Shown: positions 47,646-58,736, counted from the first letter of the stretch. The stretch: 64,000 bases of DNA from Puccinellia tenuiflora (GCA_012064385.1 QRDG01001828.1:310001-374000), one strand, 5' to 3'. The notes: generated by a model from the letters alone, not told the origin. Numbers and translations: made by a program.

Positions 47646-48170
47646 GAACACAATCACAGTTGTGTCAGCCTGGGTGATGGTGCGGGGCTCAGTATGTAAG
47701 GCGTTGATGTGAACGTCGCAGTTGTCCTGGAAGAGCTGCTGGAGAGAGAGCCATATATCGGCGGTGGTGGCTTCGTCATTGGAGACGAGGTTGAAGAGTT
47801 CGGTGGATATGCGAGTGTAGATCCATTGGATGATTGCAAGGTCATCCTGTACCCAACGGGGATTGCGTGGCTGAGGGGTCGAGTGTTGATTGATATGATC
47901 TCGGAGGCCACATCGACCTAGATGAATATGGAACAAGTGGCGCCAATGATAGTAATTGTGGGAGGCGAGATCAAGGGTGATGGGGATGAACGGAGAGACA
48001 TCGGCGATTGTATCAGCTAGGGAGATTGTGGGTGGTGGAAGAAAGCTCTGGGAGGGGGCAATATGTTGGGTGGAGGAAGAAGAAGGAGTGGTAGAGGGAT
48101 GGAGGACGTCGGCTCGGCGAGCTTCGGCCGGGGTAAAGAGAGGTTTGTTTGGCGGCGGCGCCATGGCCAA
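47646..48170 (-). pseudogene. Copia gag, N-terminal part
   Basis: The frame from Met at 48170 has a Pro/Ser/Thr-rich leader and then ITLDLASHNYYHWRHLF, the entry motif of Copia gag proteins. It continues with DDLAIIQWIYTRIS and TADIWLSLQQLFQDN. The frame ends within the inserted element at 47645. The start is close to the primer site, as usual for Copia. Confidence 0.8.
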
Positions 48171-48181
48171 GGTGCGGAAAA

Positions 48182-48199
48182 CCTATGCGTCTGATACCA
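48182..48199 (-). promoter_or_regulatory. Copia primer-binding site, tRNA-Met type
   Basis: On the minus strand TGGTATCAGACGCATAGG follows directly after the LTR end ATTACA. Confidence 0.75.
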
Positions 48200-48360
48200 T
48201 GTAATTTGGGAGAAAATAATAACTTGTATTGATTCAATAGGAGTACATGGGTATATATAGAAGGCCTAACTAACTTAGGGTTTTAGGGAACCGACTCCAA
48301 CTCGTATTACATTAGGACTCCAACTTGTATTACAATTGTACTCTAATACTTGCAGCTCAC
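48200..48360 (-). repeat. Copia 5' LTR (about 161 bp)
   Basis: The minus strand reads TGTGAGC...AATTACA with TATATATA about two thirds along (near 48250-48260). The inner end is fixed by the primer site. The outer end is set by the TG start and is less sure, because the partner LTR is outside the window. Confidence 0.6.
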
Positions 48361-49105
48361 AATGAAGTCAAATCTTGTATAAACATGCCGCAACCGTGAC
48401 AGAGGAGCTGCCAGCTGACAGAAATTGCATCAACCTCTTTCCTCTGCTAGTATGCTACTACTCCCAAATTTCCCAATGAAGAAAATAAACGGTTCTCTGC
48501 TTTTTTTTGAGAAAAATAAACGGTTCTCTGCTGAGCTGTACATTTGGTATTTGTCGAGGCTCTTATTTTTAATCAAAAAAGGAAAACCAAATAGAGGCAA
48601 GAGGTGAGCATTGGAGACATTTTATCGTTAGGAGCCCCAACTAGCAGGCCCCAAAATGCGTCAATGTGGGCGATGGACGGAAGCTCGTGCCTAATGTTTC
48701 AGCCCAGCAAATGGGCTATCCGCCAGAGGCACGTGTGGGCCTGTTTTATTATTTTGACGTTACGTGTAGCTTGTTGGTGTACACAATTCAGTTTTGGGTA
48801 ACACCCGGCCGGTCTTCTAAATGGTCCGTACCGCCGGTGTTATCTCATTAAATGGGCTGGTTTGGCTGTGGTCCGCGTCCGCAGGTAAGCGAGCGTGGGG
48901 GAGCTGGAGGGTGTCGTACGCTCGTACCTCGACGAAGCTTGACGGCCCTAAAATGATGAACTAGAGCTGCAGGAGGAGGAGGCATTCGACGCCGTCATCG
49001 ACTGCAACTGCCACTTCACCGAGCCGTGCCTGGCTGATATCGTTGGTATGTATGTACATGTGCTACTGGTCATCAAAGTGAAGCTGCTGCGGAGGCGGCG
49101 TTTCC
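48361..49105. other. Intergenic, possible short gene fragment
   Basis: Mostly unassigned sequence. Around 48970-49047 an open frame reads ELQEEEAFDAVIDCNCHFTE and ends before a GTATG donor-like site. It could be a captured exon, but I cannot name it. Confidence 0.3.
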
Positions 49106-49222
49106 ATCCGTATCTAGACATGTTTTAATACAAGATTCACATAAATCATACACTAAAACATGTCTAGATACGGATAGAAAGCCAAATGTTAAAACATCTT
49201 ATATTTTGATACGGAGGGAGTA
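49106..49222. mobile_element. Stowaway-like MITE with perfect 22-bp stem
   Basis: 49106-49127 and 49154-49175 are perfect reverse complements with a 26-base loop. The right end (GATACGGAGGGAGTA) is the common Triticeae Stowaway/Mariner terminus. The left terminus is degenerate. Confidence 0.65.
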
Positions 49223-50176
49223 TATCTTATTGGTAGCTAGGTTGTGCTGATAATTGGATACCATCCAAATGAGATAGACATTTGGAAGGATTTTGCTGGT
49301 GTGGCTAAAGAGGTTTCGACGGCGCCTTCCGATGCATGATATATGCACAATTTTTTTTTTATACTAGGCAATGCAAAGTGCTTGGTCTAAATTGCTAGAT
49401 TTGCTCTACCAACGTGCATTTATTTTGCCTTCTCCGTAAAAAATGTTTTGGTAAATTGCACTATCCCAATATGATTTCTAGATTGGTCTAGATTTACTAG
49501 ATTTTCTCTACTGCAGTCCAAGTATTGGTGGAGACGTGCGTGCACGTACATGATTACTAGTCTCATTAAATGGTAGCTTTTATTTCTGCAAGAGTTCTGC
49601 AAGAGTATAGGTGTCAAATGTCAGAAAGAGAAGGAAAGTGGGGAATGTGGGTGGGAGAATGCATCCTTTTGTTTTTTTATAAACCGATTTTTAAAATGAA
49701 ATATCTTTTCATTTGTTCATCGCGTTGAGATATTAAAAAATAAATATCTTAATAGATTTTGACGAACCGTTTTTTATCAAAAATTGTATATTTGTTCTTC
49801 GGGTTTGTCTGCACTTAGAGTTCGGGATTTCGCTGTACTTTTTTTTACTGCATGCACGAAGTTTGACGTTTTTTCGGTTAGCATACTTTTATATTTGAGG
49901 TTTTAGTATATATACATTTTTGTAATTCGGGTTTCAGTGTACTTGTACTCCTTATTTTCTATACTTTATACTGCGAGAATTCTATACTTAGGTTTTTAGT
50001 TTACTTATAATTTTGTATTTTGGATTTTAGTGTATTTTTATTTCAGCATTTTGTCCTTATGATTTTTTTTCGAGATTTTCATATTTCTCAAATTTTGTAC
50101 TTGGCGTACCTAGAATTACGTATGCGTTGCGTTTGGAAGTACGTGTAAAAGTTGGCAAGTACGTATGCCATTTCGG
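49223..50176. other. AT-rich intergenic sequence
   Basis: No gene, RNA or mobile-element end is recognised. Several T-rich runs and repeated phrases of the type TTGTAnTTCGGGTTTTAGTGTA occur between 49780 and 50100, suggesting a degenerate repeat. Confidence 0.4.
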
Positions 50177-50802
50177 TGACCCAGCACACCACTGCATATT
50201 GTAGTGTACAAGTCGTTGACATAACACCCACGGAAGGACTTATCCGTAAATATTACATCCCTCAGAGTAGCGCAACAGAAATATTGCGGATCCACTTTAT
50301 TACACACTGCTAAAGATTACAAGCCAGAAGTGTACAAAAACTTCAATGTCTTCCTCCGACATGGGAGGAATTTCAACTATGATACGGTTGACCGTGGTCA
50401 ACTTATTCACGATAGAAAGAAGTAAACTAAGAACCATAGGGCTCAACAATCTAAGTAGTATTAGTCTAGATTTGTTCGGCCGGGTTCCTAAAGTAGGAGA
50501 CTAAGTCTCGGTCTCCTCATCATCGCCTCCACAAGCAATCAGGTAGTCGACGCCCACGCCTCTGTACAGATCAGGTTCCTCGTAGTACACCCCGTCCTCG
50601 TGGTAAGCTCCATAGCTCTCCTTGATTGCCTCCTCAAAGTCTAAGCATGGGGTCAAAAGGGAAAGGGTGAGCAACAGCGTTACTCTGCAAGTTCTGAATA
50701 TCTAGAGATAAGGTGTTTCATGCACTAGCTACTGCCAAAACCTCAGGTCTTTGGCATAGACACTACCACAGAAAGGGCTATCAGTGGCGCACCAAATTGC
50801 AA

Positions 50803-50970
50803 TTCTGTGGCGCACCCTCAGATTTGCTTGGTGCGCCACAGAATTCTCACATTTCTGTGGCCCACCTGGCCTGGTGCGCCACAGAATTCACATTTCTGTG
50901 GCGCACCCACCCACCGTGCGCCACAGAAATATTTCTGTGGCGCACCCACCCACCGTGCGCCACAGAATTT
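50803..50970. repeat. Left hairpin cluster of the CACTA (4 hairpins)
   Basis: Arm pairs include 50803-50816/50830-50843 and 50853-50866/50873-50886, then two nearly identical hairpins at about 50893-50928 and 50932-50968. One left arm has a GGCGC-to-GGCCC change. Confidence 0.75.
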
Positions 50971-50996
50971 TTTTGAATTTCAAAAAAAAAGGGCGG

Positions 50997-51034
50997 CCAG
51001 ATCTAGATCTGGATCTGGCCAGATCTAGATCTGG
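50997..51034. repeat. Double AGATCT palindrome
   Basis: CCAGATCTAGATCTGG occurs twice (50997-51012 and 51019-51034), separated by six bases. Each copy is itself a perfect palindrome. Confidence 0.8.
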
Positions 51035-51139
51035 TCGCCGGAATTTCGTTTCGTTTCGTTTTTTTGGAGGCCGTAGGTGGAGGAGGGAGTCGCCGGAGGT
51101 TGGTGGACGATGGTAGTCGCCGGAGTTCGCCGGAGTTCG

Positions 51140-51560
51140 CCGGAGGTGGAGAAGGAGGTTGCCGGAGTGGAGGAGGAGGTTGCCGGAGTGGAGGAGGTCG
51201 CCGGAGGTGAAGGTCGCCGGGGTAGAGGAGGAGGTCACCGGAGGTTGAGGTCGCCGGGGTTGTGGAGGTGGTCGCCGGAGTTGTGGAGTTCGCCGGAGTT
51301 GTGGAGGAGGTCGCCGGAGGTGGAGGTGGAGGTGGAGGTGGAGGTGGAGGTGGAGTAGAGAAGATGTGGAGGAGAGGAGAAGAGATGGAGGAGGGAGGAG
51401 AAGGGGAGAGAAAGGAGAAAGGAAGAGGAGAAGTGGAGGGAGAAGTGGAGAAGAGATGGAGGAGGGAGGAGAAGGGGAGAGAAAGGAGAAAGGAAGAGGA
51501 GAAGTGGAGGGAGAAGTGGAGGAGAGAAGGAGAAAGGGAAAAGAGAGGGAGAAGGGGGCT
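51140..51560. repeat. Purine (GA/GGA) tract with a 71-bp tandem duplication
   Basis: The plus strand is almost entirely G and A. It contains a GGAGGT repeat at about 51318-51354 and a 71-bp unit starting at 51381 and again at 51452. The long ORFs on both strands here are low-complexity artefacts. Confidence 0.8.
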
Positions 51561-51594
51561 GGCGGGATTCAAAATTTCGAATCCCGCCCAACAA

Positions 51595-51707
51595 TTCTGT
51601 GGCGCACCAATGCAAGGATGCGCCACAGAATCATTGGGCGGGATTCAAAATTTCGAATCCCGCCCAATAATTCTGTGGCGCATCCTTGGCATTGGTGCGC
51701 CACAGAA
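51595..51707. repeat. Nested palindrome: two inverted hairpins
   Basis: Hairpins 51595-51630 and 51671-51707 are reverse complements of each other, including their loops. Between them lies GGGCGGGATT...AATCCCGCCC (51636-51665), also palindromic. Confidence 0.8.
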
Positions 51708-52054
51708 TTTTTTATCCTTTTTTTGATTTTTTTTTTGATTTTGCTGGGAAAAATTTTTCCGTTGGCCATAACTTTTTTTTGGTTTGGAATTTGAGGATTC
51801 TGTGAATTGCTGATCGAATCCGAAATTTTCTCTAGTTTTTTTTAAGGTATTATACGCATTTTTTCGACATCGTATGCAAAAGTTATGCCTGTTTTAATAT
51901 TTTTTCACCTACTTTTGGAAAAAAAGTCAAAATGTGTATTTCAAATTTTTCCTAAGAAATAGACCCTAAACCTTCCCTATATCTGAAAGGATTTTATTTT
52001 TTGAATTTTTTATCATTTTCTTTCACTAGGTGCAAAACTGAAAAGGCGATCCAC

Positions 52055-52083
52055 GGGGGGGGGGGGGGGGGGGGGGGGGGGGG
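52055..52083. repeat. Run of 29 consecutive G
   Basis: An uninterrupted G homopolymer just before the right hairpin cluster. Its true length may be uncertain in the assembly. Confidence 0.85.
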
Positions 52084-52109
52084 TGCGTGGGTGAAAAAAT
52101 CCTGCAGAA

Positions 52110-52510
52110 TTCTGTGGCGCATGGAACCACATGCGCCACAGAAATGTCACTTTCTGTGGCGCATGTGGACCCATGCGCCACAGAATTCTGCAGCATTTTT
52201 TCATTGGTGCCAGGCCCACCATATTTCTGTGGCGCATGGGGCCAGATGCGCCACAGAATGTCCACTTTCTGTGGCGCATCCAACACCATGCGCCACAGAA
52301 TTTACCCATATGGACTCCGGCCTCAATGATTACTCATGGGACCCACCAAAATTCTGTGGCGCACCATGGCTGCTGCGCCACAGAAAGTGGACATTCTGTG
52401 GCGCATGGGCAAAGGATGCGCCACAGAATGTTCAAATTTCTGTGGCGCATCGACAGCCATGCGCCACAGAATTATTTTTTGTGGCGCATAAATTAAGGGT
52501 GCGCCACAGA
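52110..52510. repeat. Right hairpin cluster of the CACTA (8 hairpins)
   Basis: Arms TTCTGTGGCGCAT and ATGCGCCACAGAA repeat with different short loops. Arm starts are 52110, 52152, 52225, 52267, 52352, 52394, 52438 and 52479, and loops are about 6-10 bases. Spacers between hairpins vary in length and sequence. Confidence 0.85.
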
Positions 52511-53559
52511 TAGGCAACCTCCCTATAATGCTTTTCCTGGTAGTGAGATGCAAGTTTTTGCAAACATTTCTTAAAAGGATAGATTTTATTCTGAAAACTA
52601 TGTCCACAGCCTCCACCGGTCTTGTGAATCCAAATGGGACTCCATTCCGGCCTCGATCTCGTAGTTCCATTCTGGGAACACGGTTGTGATATCACAAATT
52701 TGTTGTTTGACTCTGCAGAGTTGCATCACTTTACCCAACAGTTGCCTGGCCCTATATATGCTCTCTTTACACTCCATGAGTGTTATAGCCAAGGCTCAGG
52801 ACATCCAGCCATGTGGAGCTCTTTCCCTCATAACGCACATCCGCCCCTTGAGATGCTATAGGTGAAACACGATCACCTCATACCCATCACCCACTCCTAG
52901 CTTCCATACCAAACACCCCGTCGGATGGGAAGTATATGCGCTTCCACGCTGGCAGTCGTCGCAACGATTAAACCTGGTACTGGCCTGCCGTAGATATGCT
53001 TATGAGGAAAGAAGCCTCTGACTGACCCCGCCCATACAAAGTCCGTTGGTTGATGCTTTCACTACGGCGAAAGGATCATTGGAACAAGGGTTATTAATTT
53101 TCTAAGTATATACCTTCCCATACGATGGAACACCGTACCTATTCATCTTACCATTGTTCCCACCGCCAACCAATAGTACATACCACATCATTCGAAAATA
53201 CTTTTTATTTTTGATGCAAGTGAAAGGAACGTATAAATAGCTTTGCAAGTACTTAGATAAAAAATACATCAAACGGTATGCAAGAATGAACTTGCCTTGA
53301 GACTGACAAGTAGTGCAATCTAAAGCTTCCGGCGATTCGTGACCCTCGTGTTCTTAAAATCAACATCATTGTCTTTATATGACAATGTTCGAAAATCCAA
53401 TCATGCTATTATGCATAGATGAAATGATTTTTGAAGGTTTTTAGAAAATCCCCCCCTTCACATTTTAAGATGATTTCTTCTTTGTGTGTTTTACCTAGGA
53501 TGAGTAACAGGACAGTCATTTATGGAAAGGTAACTTATTTTTACTTTTGGAAAGATATT

Positions 53560-53735
53560 TCAATTCATTTCCACTGAAGGATCCTTGAATATTTTGAAAA
53601 ATAATTCAAATCATTTCCACTTAAGGATCTTTGAATATTTTGGTAAATAATTCAAATCATTTCCACTTAAGGATCTTTGAATATTTTGGTAAATAATTCA
53701 AATCATTTCCACTTAAGGATCTTTGAATATTTCAC
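53560..53735. repeat. 46-bp tandem repeat, about four copies
   Basis: A unit containing TTTCCACTTAAGGATCTTTG and TAAATAATTCAAATC recurs with period 46. The first copy is divergent and the last is partial. Confidence 0.8.
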
Positions 53736-56700
53736 TCAATAAAACTTTTTCCATAAATACAGTAAAAATCATTTTTGAAATCCTTGTAAAATTTTGAGTT
53801 AATAACATATTTTTAGTTGATTTTTAGGATTCTTATTTGGGATTTAAAATTTGACTTATAATTTGGGTTTGATTTGGATTCAGCAATTCTTAGAAATTGC
53901 AACTAGGTCCTCGGGTACTTGGTTGAACCAAGTCAACCCGCACCGGTTCGTGGACCGAACCACCTTCTGTCTTCCTCTCTCTCCCCTCTCTCGCTCCCGT
54001 GCTCGACACGATCCCCTTTCGCCTTCGCCGTCGCCGGCCGATTCCGGCGTGCTCCGGCTAGCTCCGCCACCGTGCTAGAGTGCAATCGAGAGCTCTCCCG
54101 ACGCTCTACCTCTGCCTCCCCATCGATTTGCTCTCCTTCTCCTGGTGTGTCCGTGCGCAACCCAAACCTAGGGTTAGGGTTTCGGTGACGGCGCCGCTCC
54201 ACTAAGCTCCTCCTTCCCCGAGATGCTCCGCCATGGCTTGGCGCAGAGCTTCGCCCTCTGTGCCGCCGTGGTGCTGGTGCTGGTGTGTGCTCCTCCTCTG
54301 GTCCTCCTCCACAGACCACACGGGCACTGCCCCGTCATCTTGGAGTTACGGCCATGGGCGTACGGTAAGATCTTCCCGCTTCTTACTCCTTCTACTCTCA
54401 CCTTCTTCTAGCTTCCCTCCCCGTCTAGCTTAGCTGCTAAGCTGGGCAAGCTCTCCTCACTGGTACTTAGCAAAATCATGCTTATGCACTGGATAGACTT
54501 TGTTGCTGATGATTTATTTTGTCTTAGATGCTTTAGTGCTTGATTCAGTAGTGTGTAGTGAAGAGTATACTTAGAGGAATTTCTTTAGTTGGCAGAGATA
54601 AGATTTGAGTGAGAAAAATAGGATTTTGGGACTTGATATCATGTTGTAGCTGTGTTCTGTGCTCTATGCAAGTGTGGAATTAATTCTGGGGCTAAGATCA
54701 GGTAGCTGTGCATGCTGTGATGCCTCCCTTGGAGTTACACAGAAGCTAGCTAAGGAATTAGCTTTGGAAAAAACTCCATTTTCTTTTTAATGCTTTCCTA
54801 TGTTTCTTCCAGTGTACAGATGTGCTAAGCTCAGTTACTCCAGTTCCCTGGTTCACTGGCTTGTGTGTGATTTGTAGAGAACAGATGCTGCACTTCCCTC
54901 TCACCTTTCTTAAGCATAATCCATGTTAAACATGGTTCTGATAAGAATAGATGCTCCTCACTTCCTCTCTTCCCTTCCATGCATGAAAACATGCTTAGCT
55001 TGGCTCTGTCAATTTCAGAGTTAGCTGATTCTCTCCTTCTCTGCCTAAAGCACCCAAAGGATCAACCTGCTGTTGATGAGTAGCTTGGTCTTCTGGCTAA
55101 CTGACAACCTGCGTCTTGTGGCTAGCCTGCTCCTCCTAGCTGCTTCAATTTTCCTAGAGTGTATAGTTCTAGCTACAAGATGTGCTGTGGCTAATGTTCT
55201 TGATGATGAACATTTTCAGAGATGTGTGTGATGTGCTTGGTTGTGTTGTACCTTGTGGATTCGGCTGGCTGCCCTATTTATAGGGTTTTTGGGTGAATTT
55301 GGTGGTGACACCAGGATAACTTGCATGTGCTGTGTAAGCTGCTTACAGTGGCCCTTCTTCTACCTCGAGCTGCCTCTTTTTCACTATTTTAAAGAGGTTC
55401 CTATCCTCTGGACGATGAATTTCTGTGCCTAGACATTGTTTACTCCTCTGTGGCTAACTCTTCCACCTCTTTGATCCTATCCTTGCTCTGGTCGGCTGTT
55501 CTTATTCATTCAGGTTATGAACTGGTTCAAGTCCATCCATTGGGTTATGAGATGGATTCAAGTCCACTTGTGGATGAATATCAGCTAGGATCCTTGCGTA
55601 GGGAGTTTATCCCTCCACATCACTTGATCTTATCAAGTTCCTGCCGACTGCTGCTATGTAATGTGGTTATGAACTGTTTGGCATCCCTCTGTTGCCTTAG
55701 GGCTGATGTAAACTTGATGGATTCGGGTGGCTTTGCTGTTGGGCTAAGTTTTGATTGGGCTGAGGAATAATTTGTGATAGTGGGCTAAAGATCTTTGGGT
55801 CCATTTACCAATCAATGGTAAATGTGACACCACAAAATAATAAAGGTTGGTTTAAGAATTATATTTGGCAAAGATGAGTTATTCTGTCCCATTGTTGCCT
55901 TTGAAAAAAAAAATTGGAGATGATCATGCTTTAACCAGCTAGTCCCTCAAGGTTGCCTAAGTTTTATTGCTGGTACTGCCTTTGCCCCTTTTACATGCTT
56001 AAATGCATGCTGAGCATGATCAAGTTGCCTCTAGCTGGATATTTGATTTGGTGATGTATTTGAATTCATCCGTCATCTCCAATTCATGGAGTTTGGCAAT
56101 CTGCCAGATGTTAAAGCAACAACCAGTACTAATGTACTTGGCTACATTTCTAACACTAACAAATTCTTTTCTTTTGTGAGTGTTGTTTATTTTGCAGGTT
56201 TGGAGCTTCCGAAGATAACTAAAGGATTTAGTTTTTAGGATTTTCTTTTTTAACTTTCTGTACTGAATTTGTATAAGGACCTGATGTTTTCTATTATAAT
56301 TTTTATTTGTAACAGAATTGTGGAACAATTCCACTTGTAAGATTTGGAAAGACGTTGTATAAGATTTGGATTGTATAGAGTTGTTTTGGAATAAGTAATG
56401 ATGATGATCAAAGTTTTGTGAAGATTTAATTTTTGAAGTGAATGGAATAAGATAGGATAGGAATTCTTGGAATGATAAGATAAAAAATGTGTTTGTTTAA
56501 TATGACTTTGAATTCAGGAGTTGAATCAAAAGTTTAAGAATGTGAATAAGAATAAGATATCCAAGAGTTGATGTCATTTATATTTGAATTTGAATTTGCC
56601 GTTGTAGGTTTTTAATATGGATGATAACCCAACCACTCTTTTATAAACTAAGATTTTGAAATAGGTGACTAAGGGTATATCGATTTGTCTCGACTACTGG

Positions 56701-56993
56701 TCAATGATATGTTTCCAAATCATCAACGTTTATCAGAGTTCGACGTCTTAGTCCTTTTTGCATAAAAGCGCAAAAATTATTCAGACTTTTCAAACATGCA
56801 TGAATGCAAAGATGCAAACTTCCTATTTCTACCCTTTCGGAACCTATAACTGCGGGGTATTACATCCATAAACTTTTGGAAGTACACCGCGGGGAACTCT
56901 ATGCGTGCGACACATGTCAGCACATAAACGTCCCCGTGTTGCACCAACTAACCTTTACAAATGTCGTTTTTTTACGGGATTGTAGTTTCGACT

Positions 56994-57353
56994 CCCGAGC
57001 TCATATGCTCTTTGTCGTTAGACAAAATTTAAAAAATAGTAAAACATTTTATAAAATTATTGAAAAAAAGTGACAACAAATATATCTAAGTGTTCTATGT
57101 TTGCGAAAATTTCTGTGATCAAATGACATTTGTCGTGTTCTTTGAAAAAAAAAATAGTACTTAAAAGATATTTTTGAAACCCATTTTCACCACTGACTTT
57201 TTTTCACAGAGCATCGCAAATATTATTTCGACGCAAAACTTTGCACGTATGTAGGAAAATGCCATATGTCTGTTGTCCGTTTTTTTTTCAGAATTTCTTA
57301 AAATGATTAACTTTAAAAAAATCGTAACCGACTAGGAGCATATGAACTCGGGG
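56994..57353. mobile_element. 360-bp inverted-repeat (MITE-like) element
   Basis: CCCGAGCTCATATGCTC at 56994 is matched by its inverted counterpart ending at 57353 (one mismatch in the core), with related sequence extending inward (GTCGTTA/GTCGGTTA). There is no ORF. The family is not assigned. Confidence 0.5.
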
Positions 57354-57696
57354 GTTGTTTCGAATTTCCGGATTGTTTACTAGTTATGCCCATTTTTTAA
57401 ATCCAGCTACTACCTATTTCAGATGTATTTTATTTTCTTTTATAAACATATTTCTTGAAAAAATGACATCAAGTGTTACTACAGATCATGGGAAGCATAA
57501 TGTGCATACATAGATCAACCAACAGAAAAGAGAAAACATGAAGCCTCTATGAATCTTGTAGTCGATTACTATCTAAACTGGTTGAAGATATCCAATGTTA
57601 CCATCTCCATGTGGTTGCAACCATACTTCATGTGCTTCGGCTCCTACGTCGGAGGACCGATAGGACCACATAAGGATCCAATCGACGGCCATGGGA
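57354..57696. other. Intergenic, nothing recognised
   Basis: No gene or repeat end is supported in this stretch. Confidence 0.4.
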
Positions 57697-57699
57697 TAA

Positions 57700-58200
57700 G
57701 AGCATATCTAGCAGATCCCTTAATCACGGTGCCGTAAAAGTATTTTTAGGGATACTAAAAACATGTTTTGCGGCAGCGGCAAAACAGATACCACAAACGT
57801 TTAAACAATTAAATCCGAATAATTATTGTTTTAACATCACACAAGGCAACAATAATCTAAGTTACAACAATCGTTCAAATCCGAATAATTAAACAAATAA
57901 TTAATGGTCCGGAATGAAAATAATGGTTCAAATCACATATGAATAAAAGAGAATGAATTTGAAAAATATCCCATATAATTTCCACTGGTGCTCAGTGAGA
58001 TCATCAGGAAGATGGATTTGCGTACCCCTGTTTTCAGTCTGCGATATGTCTCAAAAGAAAATTTCGGATTCTGTCCAGGTTCCTCCTAGGTTGTTACGAC
58101 TACCAACATTGTCATAGGAACACTGCAAGTTTAAATCACTCGTATCATCGATGATCATATTGTGTAGAACCACACAACTACGAAGTTATATATAGTTTGT
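57700..58200 (-). mobile_element. Harbinger/PIF element fragment
   Basis: GAGCATATCTAGCAG at 57700, preceded by TAA, resembles a Harbinger terminal repeat with its 3-bp target site. The transposase fragment below lies on the minus strand. The opposite terminus is not seen. Confidence 0.5.
57965..58180 (-). pseudogene. Harbinger transposase C-terminal fragment
   Basis: The minus strand reads VLHNMIIDD, the conserved HNM motif near the end of the DDE_Tnp_4 transposase. One in-frame stop follows, and then a C-terminal HLPDDLTEHQWKLYG tail. It is a decayed remnant of the DNA-cutting enzyme of PIF/Harbinger elements. Confidence 0.7.
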
Positions 58201-58736
58201 TAAAAAACACCGAAAATTCCCTACGCACGCATCTCTTCTCTACTACCCAAACGACAAGCAATCAGTGTTTAAAACTATACATTTGTCTATACCGTAAAAT
58301 TAGGATGTGACAGAATTTCAGTACAAATGGATCCTAACAGAAAGGTTGACGAAATGACATGCAACAATCGCAAGACCTTTGTTCGTTGTTACACGGTGAA
58401 GATTCAAGCATCACTGCACAAAGAACATTTATTCAGAAACTGGAATAACTCGCCCATAATACTGCGGAATCTCAGCAGAACCAAATGTACATACACTACA
58501 CCGCCAGATCTCTACGGGGTACACTCGCCAGAACGTTGCACGGAGGAAAAACGGCAGCACGACGTGCACCGCTGCAACATCTAAGCTGAGTAGATCCGAT
58601 CGACGGATTAAACGGCATGAAAATCCTTAGTCCTCATGGCATGCACTACCTAGCTAGCGGGGTACCACAGCACTACATACATATATTGTGGGTTAATCCT
58701 CTCTCTCCGTCCAGACCGTGGACGGTGGTCGGCCGC
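58201..58736 (-). other. 3' flank of the bHLH gene
   Basis: It contains the likely 3' UTR of the bHLH gene next to 58736. An 85-codon plus-strand frame at 58327-58584 has no domain and is not supported. Confidence 0.45.

Larger units (their letters stand above)
42851..48360 (-). mobile_element. Ty1/Copia retrotransposon, 5' part
   Basis: On the minus strand the order is LTR (48360-48200), primer site, gag, protease, integrase, RT. The RT frame breaks off at the Tat insertion and continues at 8599. Gag is interrupted by a 1.6-kb insertion. The 3' LTR is beyond the CACTA insertion at 8383 and outside the window. Confidence 0.87.
50761..52545. mobile_element. Complete non-autonomous CACTA transposon (1785 bp)
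   Basis: The left end is CACTACCACAGAAAGGGC, and the right end reads CACTACCAGGAAAAGC on the minus strand. AGA lies on both sides (50758-50760 and 52546-52548). The interior has no transposase. It consists of hairpin-forming subterminal repeats with TCTGTGGCGCA/TGCGCCACAGA arms, a purine-rich core and a G29 run. Movement would need a transposase supplied by a related element. Confidence 0.88.
50177..56864 (+). repeat. Probable solo LTR of a long-LTR retroelement (about 4.9 kb without the CACTA)
   Basis: The start near TGACCCAGCACACC and the end GGGGTATTACA, together with the internal layout, match long LTRs I know from Triticeae large retrotransposon derivatives. That layout is an AT-rich part, a GC-rich leader near 53950-54400 and an AT-rich tail. 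No primer site, gag or pol follows 56864, so it would be a solo or truncated LTR. I could not confirm a 5-bp duplication. The many short ORFs around 54000-55800 show no domain and are not annotated. A complete CACTA interrupts it. Confidence 0.4.

Noticed and set aside
51003..51794. Long ORFs of about 125-205 codons on both strands
   Set aside because: They come from the GA/GGA purine tract and its complement and encode only Glu/Gly/Arg or Ser/Pro/Leu low-complexity sequence.
52110..52510. CRISPR-like look of regularly spaced repeats with different spacers
   Set aside because: The repeats are inverted pairs inside a CACTA transposon with clear ends and target duplication, in a plant genome. 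There are no cas genes.
53933..54433. Possible gene with overlapping ORFs near 53900-54430
   Set aside because: No domain or splice pattern is convincing, and the stretch fits a GC-rich leader of a long LTR.
55241..55770. ORFs of 63 and 106 codons
   Set aside because: Hydrophobic low-information frames in transposon-like sequence, with no recognised motif.
57549..57737. 62-codon plus-strand ORF
   Set aside because: Overlaps the Harbinger terminal repeat and has no domain.
58327..58584. 85-codon plus-strand ORF next to the bHLH gene
   Set aside because: No family resemblance. It lies in the likely 3' flank of the bHLH gene on the other strand.
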